NCBI GenBank assembly: GCA_903919105.1
Contig: CAIXGT010000265.1
Span: 1 to 7,679 of the forward strand
DNA from: an uncultured Spartobacteria bacterium
Lineage (GTDB): Bacteria > Verrucomicrobiota > Verrucomicrobiae > Chthoniobacterales > UBA6821
Direction of reading: 5' to 3'
Length of the DNA stretch: 7,679 bases
Shown here: positions 1 to 6,102 of the stretch, in pieces
How the letters are laid out: the number at the start of each line of letters is the position of its first letter
How positions within the stretch are numbered: the first letter of the stretch is position 1
The notes under the pieces: model-generated
Databases searched by the model: none
What the model was told of the DNA's origin: nothing
What the model saw: only the letters and a program-made list of their open reading frames with translations
Translations under genes and position numbers: made by a program

Positions 1-1
1 C

Positions 2-1048
2 ATGAGTAAGAAATCATCCAAGAACAAGCCAACCGGAGAACAGGTTCCGGAAACACCCTCCTCGGAGGAAACGATCGTGGAATCCGCTGAAGAAAGCTCT
101 GATGTGGAAATTGAGGAAATTCTGCCCAGCGAGGCCGAGAATGCTTCTCTTCCCGAAGCTGTGACTGAGGAATTACTCGGTGCCGAGGTGCCCGCCGGTG
201 AGGTTCCCCCGCTTTCCCATGTGCTGGAGGCGATTCTTTTTGCCTCCCAGAAAGCTGTCTTGCCCAAGGAACTGATGGCCCATCTCAAGAGTGCGGCCGT
301 TGCCGAGCCGACTTCGGTGGCCTCGGCATTTGCCCGAATCAAGGAAGGAGATGTTCGTGATGCCTTGGTCGACCTGCAAGCCGAAGTCGCCGCCTCGGGT
401 CGTGCCTACCAGGTGCGTGAAACGGCGACCGGGTGGCTGCTCTCCAGCGCCCCGGGCTTTGCGCCTTGGCTGCGCGCTCTTTATCCGGAGGCAAAGCCTA
501 CCCGCCTGAGCGCCTCAGCCCTCGAAACCCTCGCCATCATCGCCTACCGCCAACCGATCGCCCGGGCCGATATGGAAGCCGTCCGCGGCGTCTCCGTGGA
601 TGGGGTAATGCAGACGCTGCTGGACCGAGGCCTTGTGAAGATAGCTGGTCGCGCCGAGGCGGCAGGTCGTCCACTTCTCTACGCAACCACACAGTATTTT
701 CTGGATCACTTCGGCCTTCGAACTCTTGATGAGCTTCCCAATGCCGCCGAGTTGCGCCACATACCGCTACCTAAGGCGACTCCGGAACCCGGAAGCCCTG
801 CGGTTGATGAGAGCGGCACTGCCGAACTGCCAGGAGTGCTTTCCGTTCCTGAAGAGGTGACAAGCGGTGTCTTGGAGAGTGTGCAAGAAGGCGAAGAAGC
901 CGCCGTGCTTGAAGAGGTTGAGGTGACAGAGATCCTTGAACTCCGTGAGTCGGTGGTCTTCGAGGAGGTTTCCTTTGACGCCGACGCTGTGGTCGAGGTC
1001 GAGAAGGAAGAATCCGAAGAATCTCCGGAAGGCCACCCGGAACGCTGA
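2..1048 (+). CDS. scpB: Segregation and condensation protein B (ScpB) with long acidic tails
   Basis: ScpB joins ScpA and SMC in the condensin-like complex that compacts and segregates the chromosome in the cytoplasm. The conserved core is at about residues 71-247. It begins with LSHVLEAILFAS (first winged helix) and includes the family hallmark LSASALETLAIIAYRQPI (169-186), then VRGVSVDGVMQTLLDRGLV and GRPLLYATTQYFLDHFGL (second winged helix). The core matches the family's usual size of about 180-200 residues. The protein is longer because of a Ser/Glu-rich N-terminal tail (1-70) and a Glu/Val-rich C-terminal tail (about 255-348), both low-complexity and probably disordered. The ATG is the second base of the window, so an upstream start cannot be excluded, but the MSKKSSKNKP beginning looks natural. 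scpA is commonly just upstream and would lie outside the window. The gene is followed at 16 bases by the pheA-like gene, suggesting co-transcription. Family assignment is firm. Confidence 0.93.
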   Translation: MSKKSSKNKPTGEQVPETPSSEETIVESAEESSDVEIEEILPSEAENASLPEAVTEELLGAEVPAGEVPPLSHVLEAILFASQKAVLPKELMAHLKSAAVAEPTSVASAFARIKEGDVRDALVDLQAEVAASGRAYQVRETATGWLLSSAPGFAPWLRALYPEAKPTRLSASALETLAIIAYRQPIARADMEAVRGVSVDGVMQTLLDRGLVKIAGRAEAAGRPLLYATTQYFLDHFGLRTLDELPNAAELRHIPLPKATPEPGSPAVDESGTAELPGVLSVPEEVTSGVLESVQEGEEAAVLEEVEVTEILELRESVVFEEVSFDADAVVEVEKEESEESPEGHPER

Positions 1049-1064
1049 ATAGGTTACCTTTCTC

Positions 1065-1877
1065 ATGGAAGATCTTACTAAACTTCGCGAGGCGATCGAC
1101 GCCATCGATGGAAAGTTGCTCGATCTTCTGAACGAGCGCGCACGATTTGCCCAAGAGATCGGTCGGATCAAGGAACGCAATGGGGCTCCCGTCTATGCCG
1201 CAGGGCGTGCCGAGCAGTTGATGCGTCGTCTTGTCGAGCGGAGTGCGGGTCCCTTGGAGGAACAGGCGATTCGTGCGATCTACCGCGAGATCATGTCGGC
1301 CTCACTTGCTCTCGAGAAGGATACCGTCATCGCCTGCGAGGGATGTGTTGCCGGGCGCACCCATTTTGCCGCCAAGCAGCAATTTGGCGCCTCCGTCCGC
1401 TACACCTTCCACGACGATCCAGCTGATCTTTTTGAGGCGGTCACCTCGGGGAAAGCCGATTGCGCAGTCATTCCCTCCGGAGAGGAAGGGCCTGACACAA
1501 CGGTTCTGGAACTGCTGACGACAAGCGATGCGCAGCTTGCTTCCCAGATCGTGCTCGGAGGGGAAGAGGGTTCCCGCCGTGCCCGCTACTTCGTTCTGGG
1601 GAAAGCCCTGAACGCACGCTCCGGCGACGACCAGACAGCGCTGCTTTTTCATCTCACCGATCATCCGGGGGCTCTAGCTTCGGCACTCGAACCCTTCCGG
1701 GGAGCCGGAGTCAATGTCATCTCGATCCATAGCCGTCCAGCCGCTGGAAACGGGCTGCATCTTTTCCTGGAAGTGGAGGGTCACGCCGGGGATGAATCAC
1801 TTCTGCACGCCGTGAACCTGCTAGGCGAGAGGGGCTTCTCTCCCAAAGTCTGCGGAAGCTATCCTCGAATGCGCTGA
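1065..1877 (+). CDS. pheA: Chorismate mutase - degenerate prephenate dehydratase - ACT protein (P-protein-like)
   Basis: The architecture is that of the phenylalanine P-protein but shortened: 270 residues against about 360-390. Residues 1-85 are an AroQ-type chorismate mutase (chorismate to prephenate). R8, R25, K36 and R48 align with E. coli R11, R28, K39 and R51, and E84 sits at the Q88 position; the residue aligned with E52 is A49. Residues 86-180 match only the first lobe of prephenate dehydratase (DLFEAVTSGKADCAVIP, 121-137). The IENS-type motif has become SGEEG, about 80 residues of the second lobe are missing, and the catalytic TRF motif reads ARY (173-175). Residues 188-266 are an ACT domain with GAL (202-204) and HSRP (222-225) in place of the phenylalanine-binding ESRP, ending in the typical GSYP. 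The frame is intact throughout, so this is not a simple frameshift. Mutase activity and amino-acid binding are plausible; dehydratase activity is doubtful. The gene is second in the scpB cluster. Confidence 0.85.
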   Translation: MEDLTKLREAIDAIDGKLLDLLNERARFAQEIGRIKERNGAPVYAAGRAEQLMRRLVERSAGPLEEQAIRAIYREIMSASLALEKDTVIACEGCVAGRTHFAAKQQFGASVRYTFHDDPADLFEAVTSGKADCAVIPSGEEGPDTTVLELLTTSDAQLASQIVLGGEEGSRRARYFVLGKALNARSGDDQTALLFHLTDHPGALASALEPFRGAGVNVISIHSRPAAGNGLHLFLEVEGHAGDESLLHAVNLLGERGFSPKVCGSYPRMR

Positions 1878-1902
1878 GGACTATTTCGCCGTCTTTGCCA
1901 CC

Positions 1903-2415
1903 ATGACCACACCCGCCACTGTCAGCGCAGGATGCTTTGATCAAGAAGTCTGGATCAGGATCGAGGGCCGCGGCAATTTCCAGAGTAGCGGCTCAATCCG
2001 AAAATTCGTTCAGGCCATGATCCAGCGCGGTCGTCGCCAATTCGTGGTTGATCTGGCCTCCTGCGATCACATGGATTCGACCTTCATGGGAACCCTGACC
2101 GGCATTTCCCAGAGACTCCGCGAACTTGGACAGGGATCTCTGCTCGTAATCAATGTTACTCCCAGGAACATCGATCTCATGGAAAATCTCGGGCTCAACT
2201 TTCTCTTCGGGATCGAGCCGGCCGGTTCGACCATGAGAACTCCCGCCGAGGCAGGAGGAAACCTTATGCAGCTTCCGGTCGATGCAACCATGGAGAAGGA
2301 TATCATTCTTTCCGCACACGAGGCCCTGATCGCCGCAAACCCGGCGAATGCCGATCGGTTTCACGACGTGCTTGAGTATTTGAAGCATGGTGGTCACGGC
2401 AGTGCCGGTCATTGA
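1903..2415 (+). CDS. STAS-domain anti-sigma factor antagonist (RsbV/SpoIIAA-like)
   Basis: STAS proteins bind an anti-sigma kinase when unphosphorylated and release it when phosphorylated, controlling a sigma factor or other output in the cytoplasm. Residues about 10-108 form the domain: the strand EVWIRIEGRGNF, helix SIRKFVQAMIQRG, strand FVVDLASCDHMDST, then FMGTLTGISQRLRELG. S59 in the D-S-T-F-M-G stretch (58-63) aligns with the phosphorylated serine of SpoIIAA (T60 is the alternative), so the switch residue is kept. An extension of about 60 residues (111-170) ends in a helix-rich stretch (AHEALIAANPANADRFHDVLEYLKHG) and a His/Gly tail. The gene starts 25 bases after the pheA-like stop, without a clear ribosome binding site. 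The phosphatase encoded at 2779-4227 is a natural partner; no RsbW-type kinase gene is visible. Which sigma factor it serves cannot be told. Confidence 0.85.
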   Translation: MTTPATVSAGCFDQEVWIRIEGRGNFQSSGSIRKFVQAMIQRGRRQFVVDLASCDHMDSTFMGTLTGISQRLRELGQGSLLVINVTPRNIDLMENLGLNFLFGIEPAGSTMRTPAEAGGNLMQLPVDATMEKDIILSAHEALIAANPANADRFHDVLEYLKHGGHGSAGH

Positions 2416-2455
2416 TAATTGAGGGAGTGACTTGAGCCCGTTGGATGTGACGGAT

Positions 2456-2724
2456 CATCCCTAGAGCATCTTGCGTTTAATCTGTCGTTCTTTGGGCGAT
2501 CATCTTGACCGTCGATAAATACAAGGACTCGCGCAGAGGCGCAGAGACGCAGAGGAAAAGACAAAGGATTGGTTGCGGAGAAAATCGTCATCGGCACTCC
2601 CCCTCAAATCAGAGAATCACTTAATTGAGGCTTTTCGTCATCCCATCTTTGCGTCTTGGCGTCTTGGCGCGAGATTTCTTCCCATGTACATGCGTCAAAT
2701 AAAACCGAAACCGCTCTAGGGATG
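2456..2724. repeat. Outer 12-base perfect inverted repeat
   Basis: CATCCCTAGAGC at 2456-2467 is the exact reverse complement of GCTCTAGGGATG at 2713-2724. Just outside, ATCATCCC (2454-2461) is mirrored by GGGATGAT (2724-2731) with a five-base offset. The pair encloses the inner repeat at 2528-2673, so the whole looks like a 269-base nested palindromic unit. It has no coding capacity and no visible target-site duplication. A non-autonomous dispersed repeat is a reasonable guess; nothing in the window mobilises it. Confidence 0.6.
2528..2673. repeat. Inner inverted repeat built of 8-base tandem units
   Basis: The left arm (2528-2554) starts CTCGCGC and continues as two and a half copies of the 8-mer AGAGRCGC. 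The right arm (2647-2673) is built of GCGTCTTG twice and ends GCGCGAG. The reverse complement of the right arm matches the left at 21 of 27 positions, with mismatches falling at the equivalent sites in each 8-base unit. The 92-base middle contains a smaller hairpin, CCTCAA (2602-2607) with TTGAGG (2625-2630), and two copies of TCGTCATC (2585-2592, 2635-2642). This type of intergenic repeat looks dispersed; a genome-wide count cannot be made here. Confidence 0.7.
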
Positions 2725-2778
2725 GGATGATGCCAGCGAGCTGGTCTTTGGATTGATTTCGATCCATGATGACGGGCC

Positions 2779-4227
2779 ATGATCCTTCAGAGCATCGAGC
2801 CTGTCGTCATTGTCGCACTCCTTGCAGCCATGGGCGTGCTTGGATTTATCGTCTTTGGATCACGGCGCAGGGTTGGTGAACTGAAGCGCACCACGGCGGA
2901 GATTCACCAAGAGGAGCGAAGCGTCTTCGACTTTCTTCACGGATTGGGAGCTGCTTTTTCCGAAGGGGTGCCTGCTGGGGAGTTGCACCGCCTTCTTGTC
3001 GAGGGGGCCCAACTCATTCTCAAAGCGGACGGAGGTGCCCTCTACCTTGCCGACCGCTCCGGCCAGCAGCTTCTTCCCGCATTCCTCTCTAAAGGGTGTC
3101 CACCACTCGTTTCCCTTCCCGCACACCTCTGCGGGGAAGTTGCCGATGGAGAGAACGCTTATTCACAGGCCATTGAGAGTTTTGTGCGTCTTCAATCTGT
3201 CCGGGTCGGCATGGGGCTTCTTGGCGAGGCTTGTGTTTGGAGGGAACCGCGTTTTCTCAGGCGCCGCGGGGACATTCCGGAGGACTTCATGTCCCAGGGA
3301 CTGGGCTCCGTCGTCATGGGGCCCCTCATGTACCGGCACAAGCTGCTTGGAGTGCTTGCCTTGGCAAGGAAGCCGGGCAGTGATCCCTTCAGCGATACAA
3401 AGATAGAGCTCTTCAAGGCCATCGTGGAGCAGGCTGCCTTTGCATTGTTCAACCAAGCCATTCATCTGGCTGCCGGGGAGAAGCACGCGCTGGACCATGA
3501 CATCCAGATCGCCGGGGAAATTCAGAAGATCCTGCTTCCCTCGGATGCCCCGGATGTGGAGGGATTTGAGATCGGCGGACTGAATCTCCCGGCCCGCACG
3601 CTGAGCGGGGACTATTTTGATTACCTCGCAGTCGACGCGGATCACGTCGGCATTGTTATTGCCGATGTTTCGGGTAAGGGCGTTCCCGCGGCGCTCATCA
3701 TGGCGATGTGTCGGAGCGCCCTCCGCAGTCAGGCTCCAGGAAAGCTCTCTCCCGCCGAAGTCCTGCGAGGGGTGAACAGGCAGCTCTATCCCGACATGAA
3801 GGAGGATATGTTCATCAGCATGGCCTATGTTGTGCTGAACCGCCGCACTGGGAATGCTTTGCTGGCACGTGCAGGTCATGATGCTCCACTCCTTTTCCGC
3901 AGGGAAAGCATGACGATCGAATGTCTCAATCCTAAGGGAATGGCAGTCGGCATTGATAGTGGGGGGGTCTTCGACCGGTTCTGCACCGACTTTCCTTTCC
4001 GTTTGGAGGGTGGCGATCTGCTGCTTCTCTACACGGACGGATTGACGGAAGCCCTGAATGCATCGGGAGACGAGTTCGGGGTTCAACGGCTTAGCGACGA
4101 GCTTCTGGCGAACGCCGAGGATGGCGCTGCCGCGCTGCTCCGCACACTTTCCCGGTCCGTGATCGCCTTTGCCGGCAATGAGTCGCAGCATGACGACATC
4201 ACTCTGATTGCGCTCCGCAAGCTCTGA
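2779..4227 (+). CDS. Membrane-anchored GAF-domain PP2C phosphatase (RsbU/SpoIIE family)
   Basis: This family removes phosphate from the serine of STAS antagonists and so switches on a partner-switching pathway. Residues 8-27 are a single hydrophobic segment followed by an Arg-rich stretch (SRRRVGELKR), giving a membrane anchor with the rest in the cytoplasm. A GAF-like sensor domain spans about 50-225 (FDFLHGLGAAFSEG at its start, GPLMYRHKLLGVLALARK near its end). A linker helix with AGEIQKILLPSDAP (245-258) is typical of RsbU-type regulatory switches. The PP2C domain (about 262-481) keeps its metal-binding acidic residues: SGDYFDY (D278), IADVSGKG (D296), LLLYTDGLTEA (D420) and QHDDITLIAL (D472, D473). 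It should therefore be active. The start at 2779 is chosen because it yields the membrane segment; ATGs at 2766 and 2769 are out of frame. grpE follows at 20 bases. The GAF ligand is unknown. Confidence 0.9.
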   Translation: MILQSIEPVVIVALLAAMGVLGFIVFGSRRRVGELKRTTAEIHQEERSVFDFLHGLGAAFSEGVPAGELHRLLVEGAQLILKADGGALYLADRSGQQLLPAFLSKGCPPLVSLPAHLCGEVADGENAYSQAIESFVRLQSVRVGMGLLGEACVWREPRFLRRRGDIPEDFMSQGLGSVVMGPLMYRHKLLGVLALARKPGSDPFSDTKIELFKAIVEQAAFALFNQAIHLAAGEKHALDHDIQIAGEIQKILLPSDAPDVEGFEIGGLNLPARTLSGDYFDYLAVDADHVGIVIADVSGKGVPAALIMAMCRSALRSQAPGKLSPAEVLRGVNRQLYPDMKEDMFISMAYVVLNRRTGNALLARAGHDAPLLFRRESMTIECLNPKGMAVGIDSGGVFDRFCTDFPFRLEGGDLLLLYTDGLTEALNASGDEFGVQRLSDELLANAEDGAAALLRTLSRSVIAFAGNESQHDDITLIALRKL

Positions 4228-4247
4228 CGCTTTAATAATCAACCATC

Positions 4248-4805
4248 GTGAAAAAGAATCCGACACCCGATCCCACAAGCAAACAAGAGGCAACCTCACA
4301 GAAAGAGATCCCTGTAGAAAACACCGTGCCCTCGGTGGATTCCGCTCCGATCGCTCCGGAGCCGAACCTTCAGGCCGAGGTCGAGCGCTACCGCGACCAG
4401 GCTCTCCGTGCTGCGGCGGATCTGGAGAATTATCGCAAGCGCATGATCCGTGAGAAGGAGGAGGCGATCCGTTTTGCGAATGCGGGCCTGCTAGAGAAGC
4501 TCCTACCGATCCTGGATAACTTCGAACTCGGACTCACGGCCGCCAGTGGTGATACGGCCGCCAAGGGTATCGTTGACGGCTTCGCGATGGTCCACCGCCA
4601 GCTCGGTGACTTTTTGGTATCCAGCGGGCTTCAGCCCATTGATGCCGTGGGCCAGCCATTTGATCCAAAGCTCCACGAGGCGCTTGGCCACGAGACCGAT
4701 GCAGCCCAAGCCGATGGAGTTGTCCTCCGTCAACTCCGCCGCGGATACAGGCTTGCCGATAGGTTGATCCGTCCCTCCAGCGTCATCGTCAACAAGCTCG
4801 CCTGA
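4248..4805 (+). CDS. grpE: GrpE, nucleotide exchange factor for DnaK
   Basis: GrpE releases ADP from DnaK so that the chaperone can cycle, and it acts as a heat sensor in the cytoplasm. The 185 residues have the standard plan: a disordered Pro/Glu/Thr-rich start (1-40), a long helix for dimerisation (about 41-95, [21 protein letters not shown]...), and the C-terminal beta domain carrying the family signature, [12 protein letters not shown] (138-149) then [16 protein letters not shown] (166-181). Length is within the usual range of 180-210. The start is a GTG; the first in-frame ATG lies deep inside the helix and would destroy the protein. No Shine-Dalgarno sequence is visible in the 20-base gap after the phosphatase stop, so translation may depend on coupling. 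dnaJ follows at 22 bases. No dnaK, hrcA or CIRCE-type operator is in the window. Confidence 0.95.
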   Translation: MKKNPTPDPTSKQEATSQKEIPVENTVPSVDSAPIAPEPNLQAEVERYRDQALRAAADLENYRKRMIREKEEAIRFANAGLLEKLLPILDNFELGLTAASGDTAAKGIVDGFAMVHRQLGDFLVSSGLQPIDAVGQPFDPKLHEALGHETDAAQADGVVLRQLRRGYRLADRLIRPSSVIVNKLA

Positions 4806-4812
4806 GCTCCTC

Positions 4813-4818
4813 AAGGGG
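4813..4818 (+). promoter_or_regulatory. Ribosome binding site of dnaJ
   Basis: AAGGGG lies nine bases before the dnaJ ATG at 4828. It is the clearest purine-rich site ahead of any gene in the window and supports the chosen dnaJ start. Confidence 0.5.
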
Positions 4819-4827
4819 TTTTTCGTC

Positions 4828-5958
4828 ATGGCAAAGAGGTGTTACTACGAGGTATTGCAAGTCACCCGAACCATCGAGTTCGAGGAGATCAAGAAGTCGT
4901 ACCGCAAACTCGCGGTTAAGCATCACCCGGATAAGAATCCCGGTGATTCTACTGCCGAGGAGCGTTTTCGTGAGATCGCTGAAGCCTACGATATCCTGAG
5001 CGATTCGGAGAAACGCGCTGCCTATGACCGATATGGTCACGCTGCCTTCCAAGGCGGCATAGGGGGTGGAGGGGGAGGTGGCATGCACGATCCCTTTGAC
5101 CTCTTCCGTGAGATGTTCGGAGCTTCGGGAGGCGGAGGCGGGGTTTTCGACCATTTCTTCGGCGGCGGTGGCGGCGCTCAGGAAGGTCGGGGCTCGGATC
5201 TGCGCTATGACCTCAGGATCACGCTCGAAGAGGCTTTCAGCGGCTGCGAGAAGGAGATCGAACTCCGCAAGCTCGATGCCTGCGGTGAATGCAGCGGCTC
5301 GGGTGCCGCAAAGGGCGCCAAGGTTTCCACTTGTTCCCTCTGCCGGGGACGCGGCCAGGTGGTCGCCTCCAGAGGTTTCTTTCAAGTCGCCCAGCCATGT
5401 CCCCAGTGCCATGGGGCAGGACAGACAATCGACAAGCCTTGCAAAAGTTGCCGGGGTGATGGGCGTGCCGAGAAAACCTCGCGCATCAAGCTCACTATTC
5501 CGGCCGGCATTGACGAAGGATCACGCCTGCGTTCCTCAGGTGGCGGCGAGGCCGGGAGTCGGGGTGGCGGCACGGGTGACCTCTATGTCGTGATTCATCT
5601 GAAGGAGCATTCCATCTTCTCGCGCGACGGCTCCGATCTTCACTGTCGTATGCCCATCCCATTCGTGACCGCTGCGCTGGGTGGTGAGATCGAGGTGCCG
5701 ACCCTCGCGGGAACCGTGACTATGAAGGTCCCCGCAGGAACGCAGGGGGGGAGTGATTTCCGGGTCAAGGGGCATGGCATGCCCCGTCTCCAGAGCCATG
5801 CCAAGGGGGATCTTCACGTTAAGCTTGAAGTCGAGGTGCCGACCAAGCTGGATGATGCTCAGAGGAAGTCGCTCGAGGCCTTCGCCGAACTCTGCGGCGA
5901 TCATAATACCCCGCTCCACCGCAGCTTTACAGAGCGGTTGAAGGGGCTGTTTTCTTAA
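4828..5958 (+). CDS. dnaJ: DnaJ (Hsp40) co-chaperone, full-length type A
   Basis: DnaJ delivers unfolded proteins to DnaK and stimulates its ATPase. All parts of a class A protein are present in 376 residues. The J domain (1-70) carries the HPD motif (H33-P34-D35) within [15 protein letters not shown] Gly/Phe-rich linker (75-122) has long glycine runs. The zinc region has four CxxCxGxG motifs beginning at C152, C169, C191 and C205, so both zinc sites should be intact. The substrate-binding beta domains follow (about 218-340, including [21 protein letters not shown] and the second-domain stretch [11 protein letters not shown]), then a C-terminal dimerisation tail. The usual KRDYYEVLGV beginning reads [10 protein letters not shown], a mild variation. 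The stop codon (5956-5958) lies inside a perfect palindrome. The gene is the last of the phosphatase-grpE-dnaJ cluster and converges on the amidase gene. Confidence 0.96.
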   Translation: MAKRCYYEVLQVTRTIEFEEIKKSYRKLAVKHHPDKNPGDSTAEERFREIAEAYDILSDSEKRAAYDRYGHAAFQGGIGGGGGGGMHDPFDLFREMFGASGGGGGVFDHFFGGGGGAQEGRGSDLRYDLRITLEEAFSGCEKEIELRKLDACGECSGSGAAKGAKVSTCSLCRGRGQVVASRGFFQVAQPCPQCHGAGQTIDKPCKSCRGDGRAEKTSRIKLTIPAGIDEGSRLRSSGGGEAGSRGGGTGDLYVVIHLKEHSIFSRDGSDLHCRMPIPFVTAALGGEIEVPTLAGTVTMKVPAGTQGGSDFRVKGHGMPRLQSHAKGDLHVKLEVEVPTKLDDAQRKSLEAFAELCGDHNTPLHRSFTERLKGLFS

Positions 5959-5978
5959 GGAACCGCGGTTCCTTAAGA
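5953..5978. terminator. Perfect 26-base palindrome at the end of dnaJ (possible terminator)
   Basis: The sequence reads the same on both strands: the left half is TCTTAAGGAACCG, and the right half is its exact reverse complement. The dnaJ TAA stop (5956-5958) is inside the left half. A strong stem would form in RNA from either strand, which suits a gap between convergent genes. There is no T-run directly after it on either strand, so it is not a textbook intrinsic terminator. A binding site for a dimeric protein or a transcript-stabilising hairpin is an alternative. Confidence 0.45.
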
Positions 5979-5998
5979 CTTGGGTATGGGAAATTGGT

Positions 5999-6102
5999 GA
6001 TAGGTAATAGGGGATGACGGGAAGATCTCCGAATTTTTAGCGGAGCAGATTTTTTCAGTTTCCTAGAGCCGATGCCCTAGATCCCATTCCCTATTTCCTA
6101 TC
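5999..6102. repeat. Inverted-repeat pair between the convergent dnaJ and amidase genes
   Basis: GATAGGTAATAGGGGAT (5999-6015) and the reverse complement of 6086-6102 (GATAGGAAATAGGGAAT) agree at 15 of 17 positions, giving a 104-base unit with a 70-base middle. The right arm overlaps the last bases of the amidase gene and provides its stop codon. The arms are AT/G-biased simple sequence unlike the flanking coding DNA. Confidence 0.6.
6027..6055 (+). terminator. Weak hairpin plus T-run downstream of dnaJ
   Basis: CTCCG (6027-6031) can pair with CGGAG (6041-6045) across a nine-base loop, and six T residues follow at 6050-6055 after four spacer bases. The stem is short and the spacing poor, so this is at best a weak intrinsic terminator for the dnaJ transcript. 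It sits inside the inverted-repeat unit at 5999-6102. Confidence 0.3.

Larger units (their letters stand above)
2416..2778. other. Gene-free gap holding nested inverted repeats
   Basis: These 363 bases separate the STAS gene from the phosphatase gene. I see no convincing coding sequence. Most of the gap is occupied by an outer 12-base inverted repeat (2456-2467 with 2713-2724) and an inner 27-base imperfect one (2528-2554 with 2647-2673). A short palindrome, CATGTACATG, lies at 2683-2692. Any promoter for the phosphatase-grpE-dnaJ cluster would lie in the last part of this gap, but no convincing -35/-10 pair stands out. Confidence 0.7.

Noticed and set aside
771..1180. Two overlapping - strand open frames over the scpB tail and the pheA-like start
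   Set aside because: They oppose the Glu-rich scpB tail and a clear chorismate mutase domain; the Arg/Leu-rich products are typical of antisense frames.
2409..2597. A 62-codon - strand open frame in the STAS-phosphatase gap
   Set aside because: It crosses the repeat arm and has no start signal or protein-like pattern.
4228..4247. A CIRCE or other heat-shock operator before grpE
   Set aside because: The 20-base gap contains no TTAGCACTC-type inverted repeat or comparable element.
3163..4299. A 378-codon open frame on the - strand
   Set aside because: It lies almost entirely opposite the phosphatase gene, whose domains and catalytic motifs are unmistakable; its product shows no domain logic.
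5066..5593. A 175-codon + strand open frame in another phase
   Set aside because: It is inside dnaJ, over the glycine-rich and zinc-binding regions, where GC-rich codons keep other phases open.
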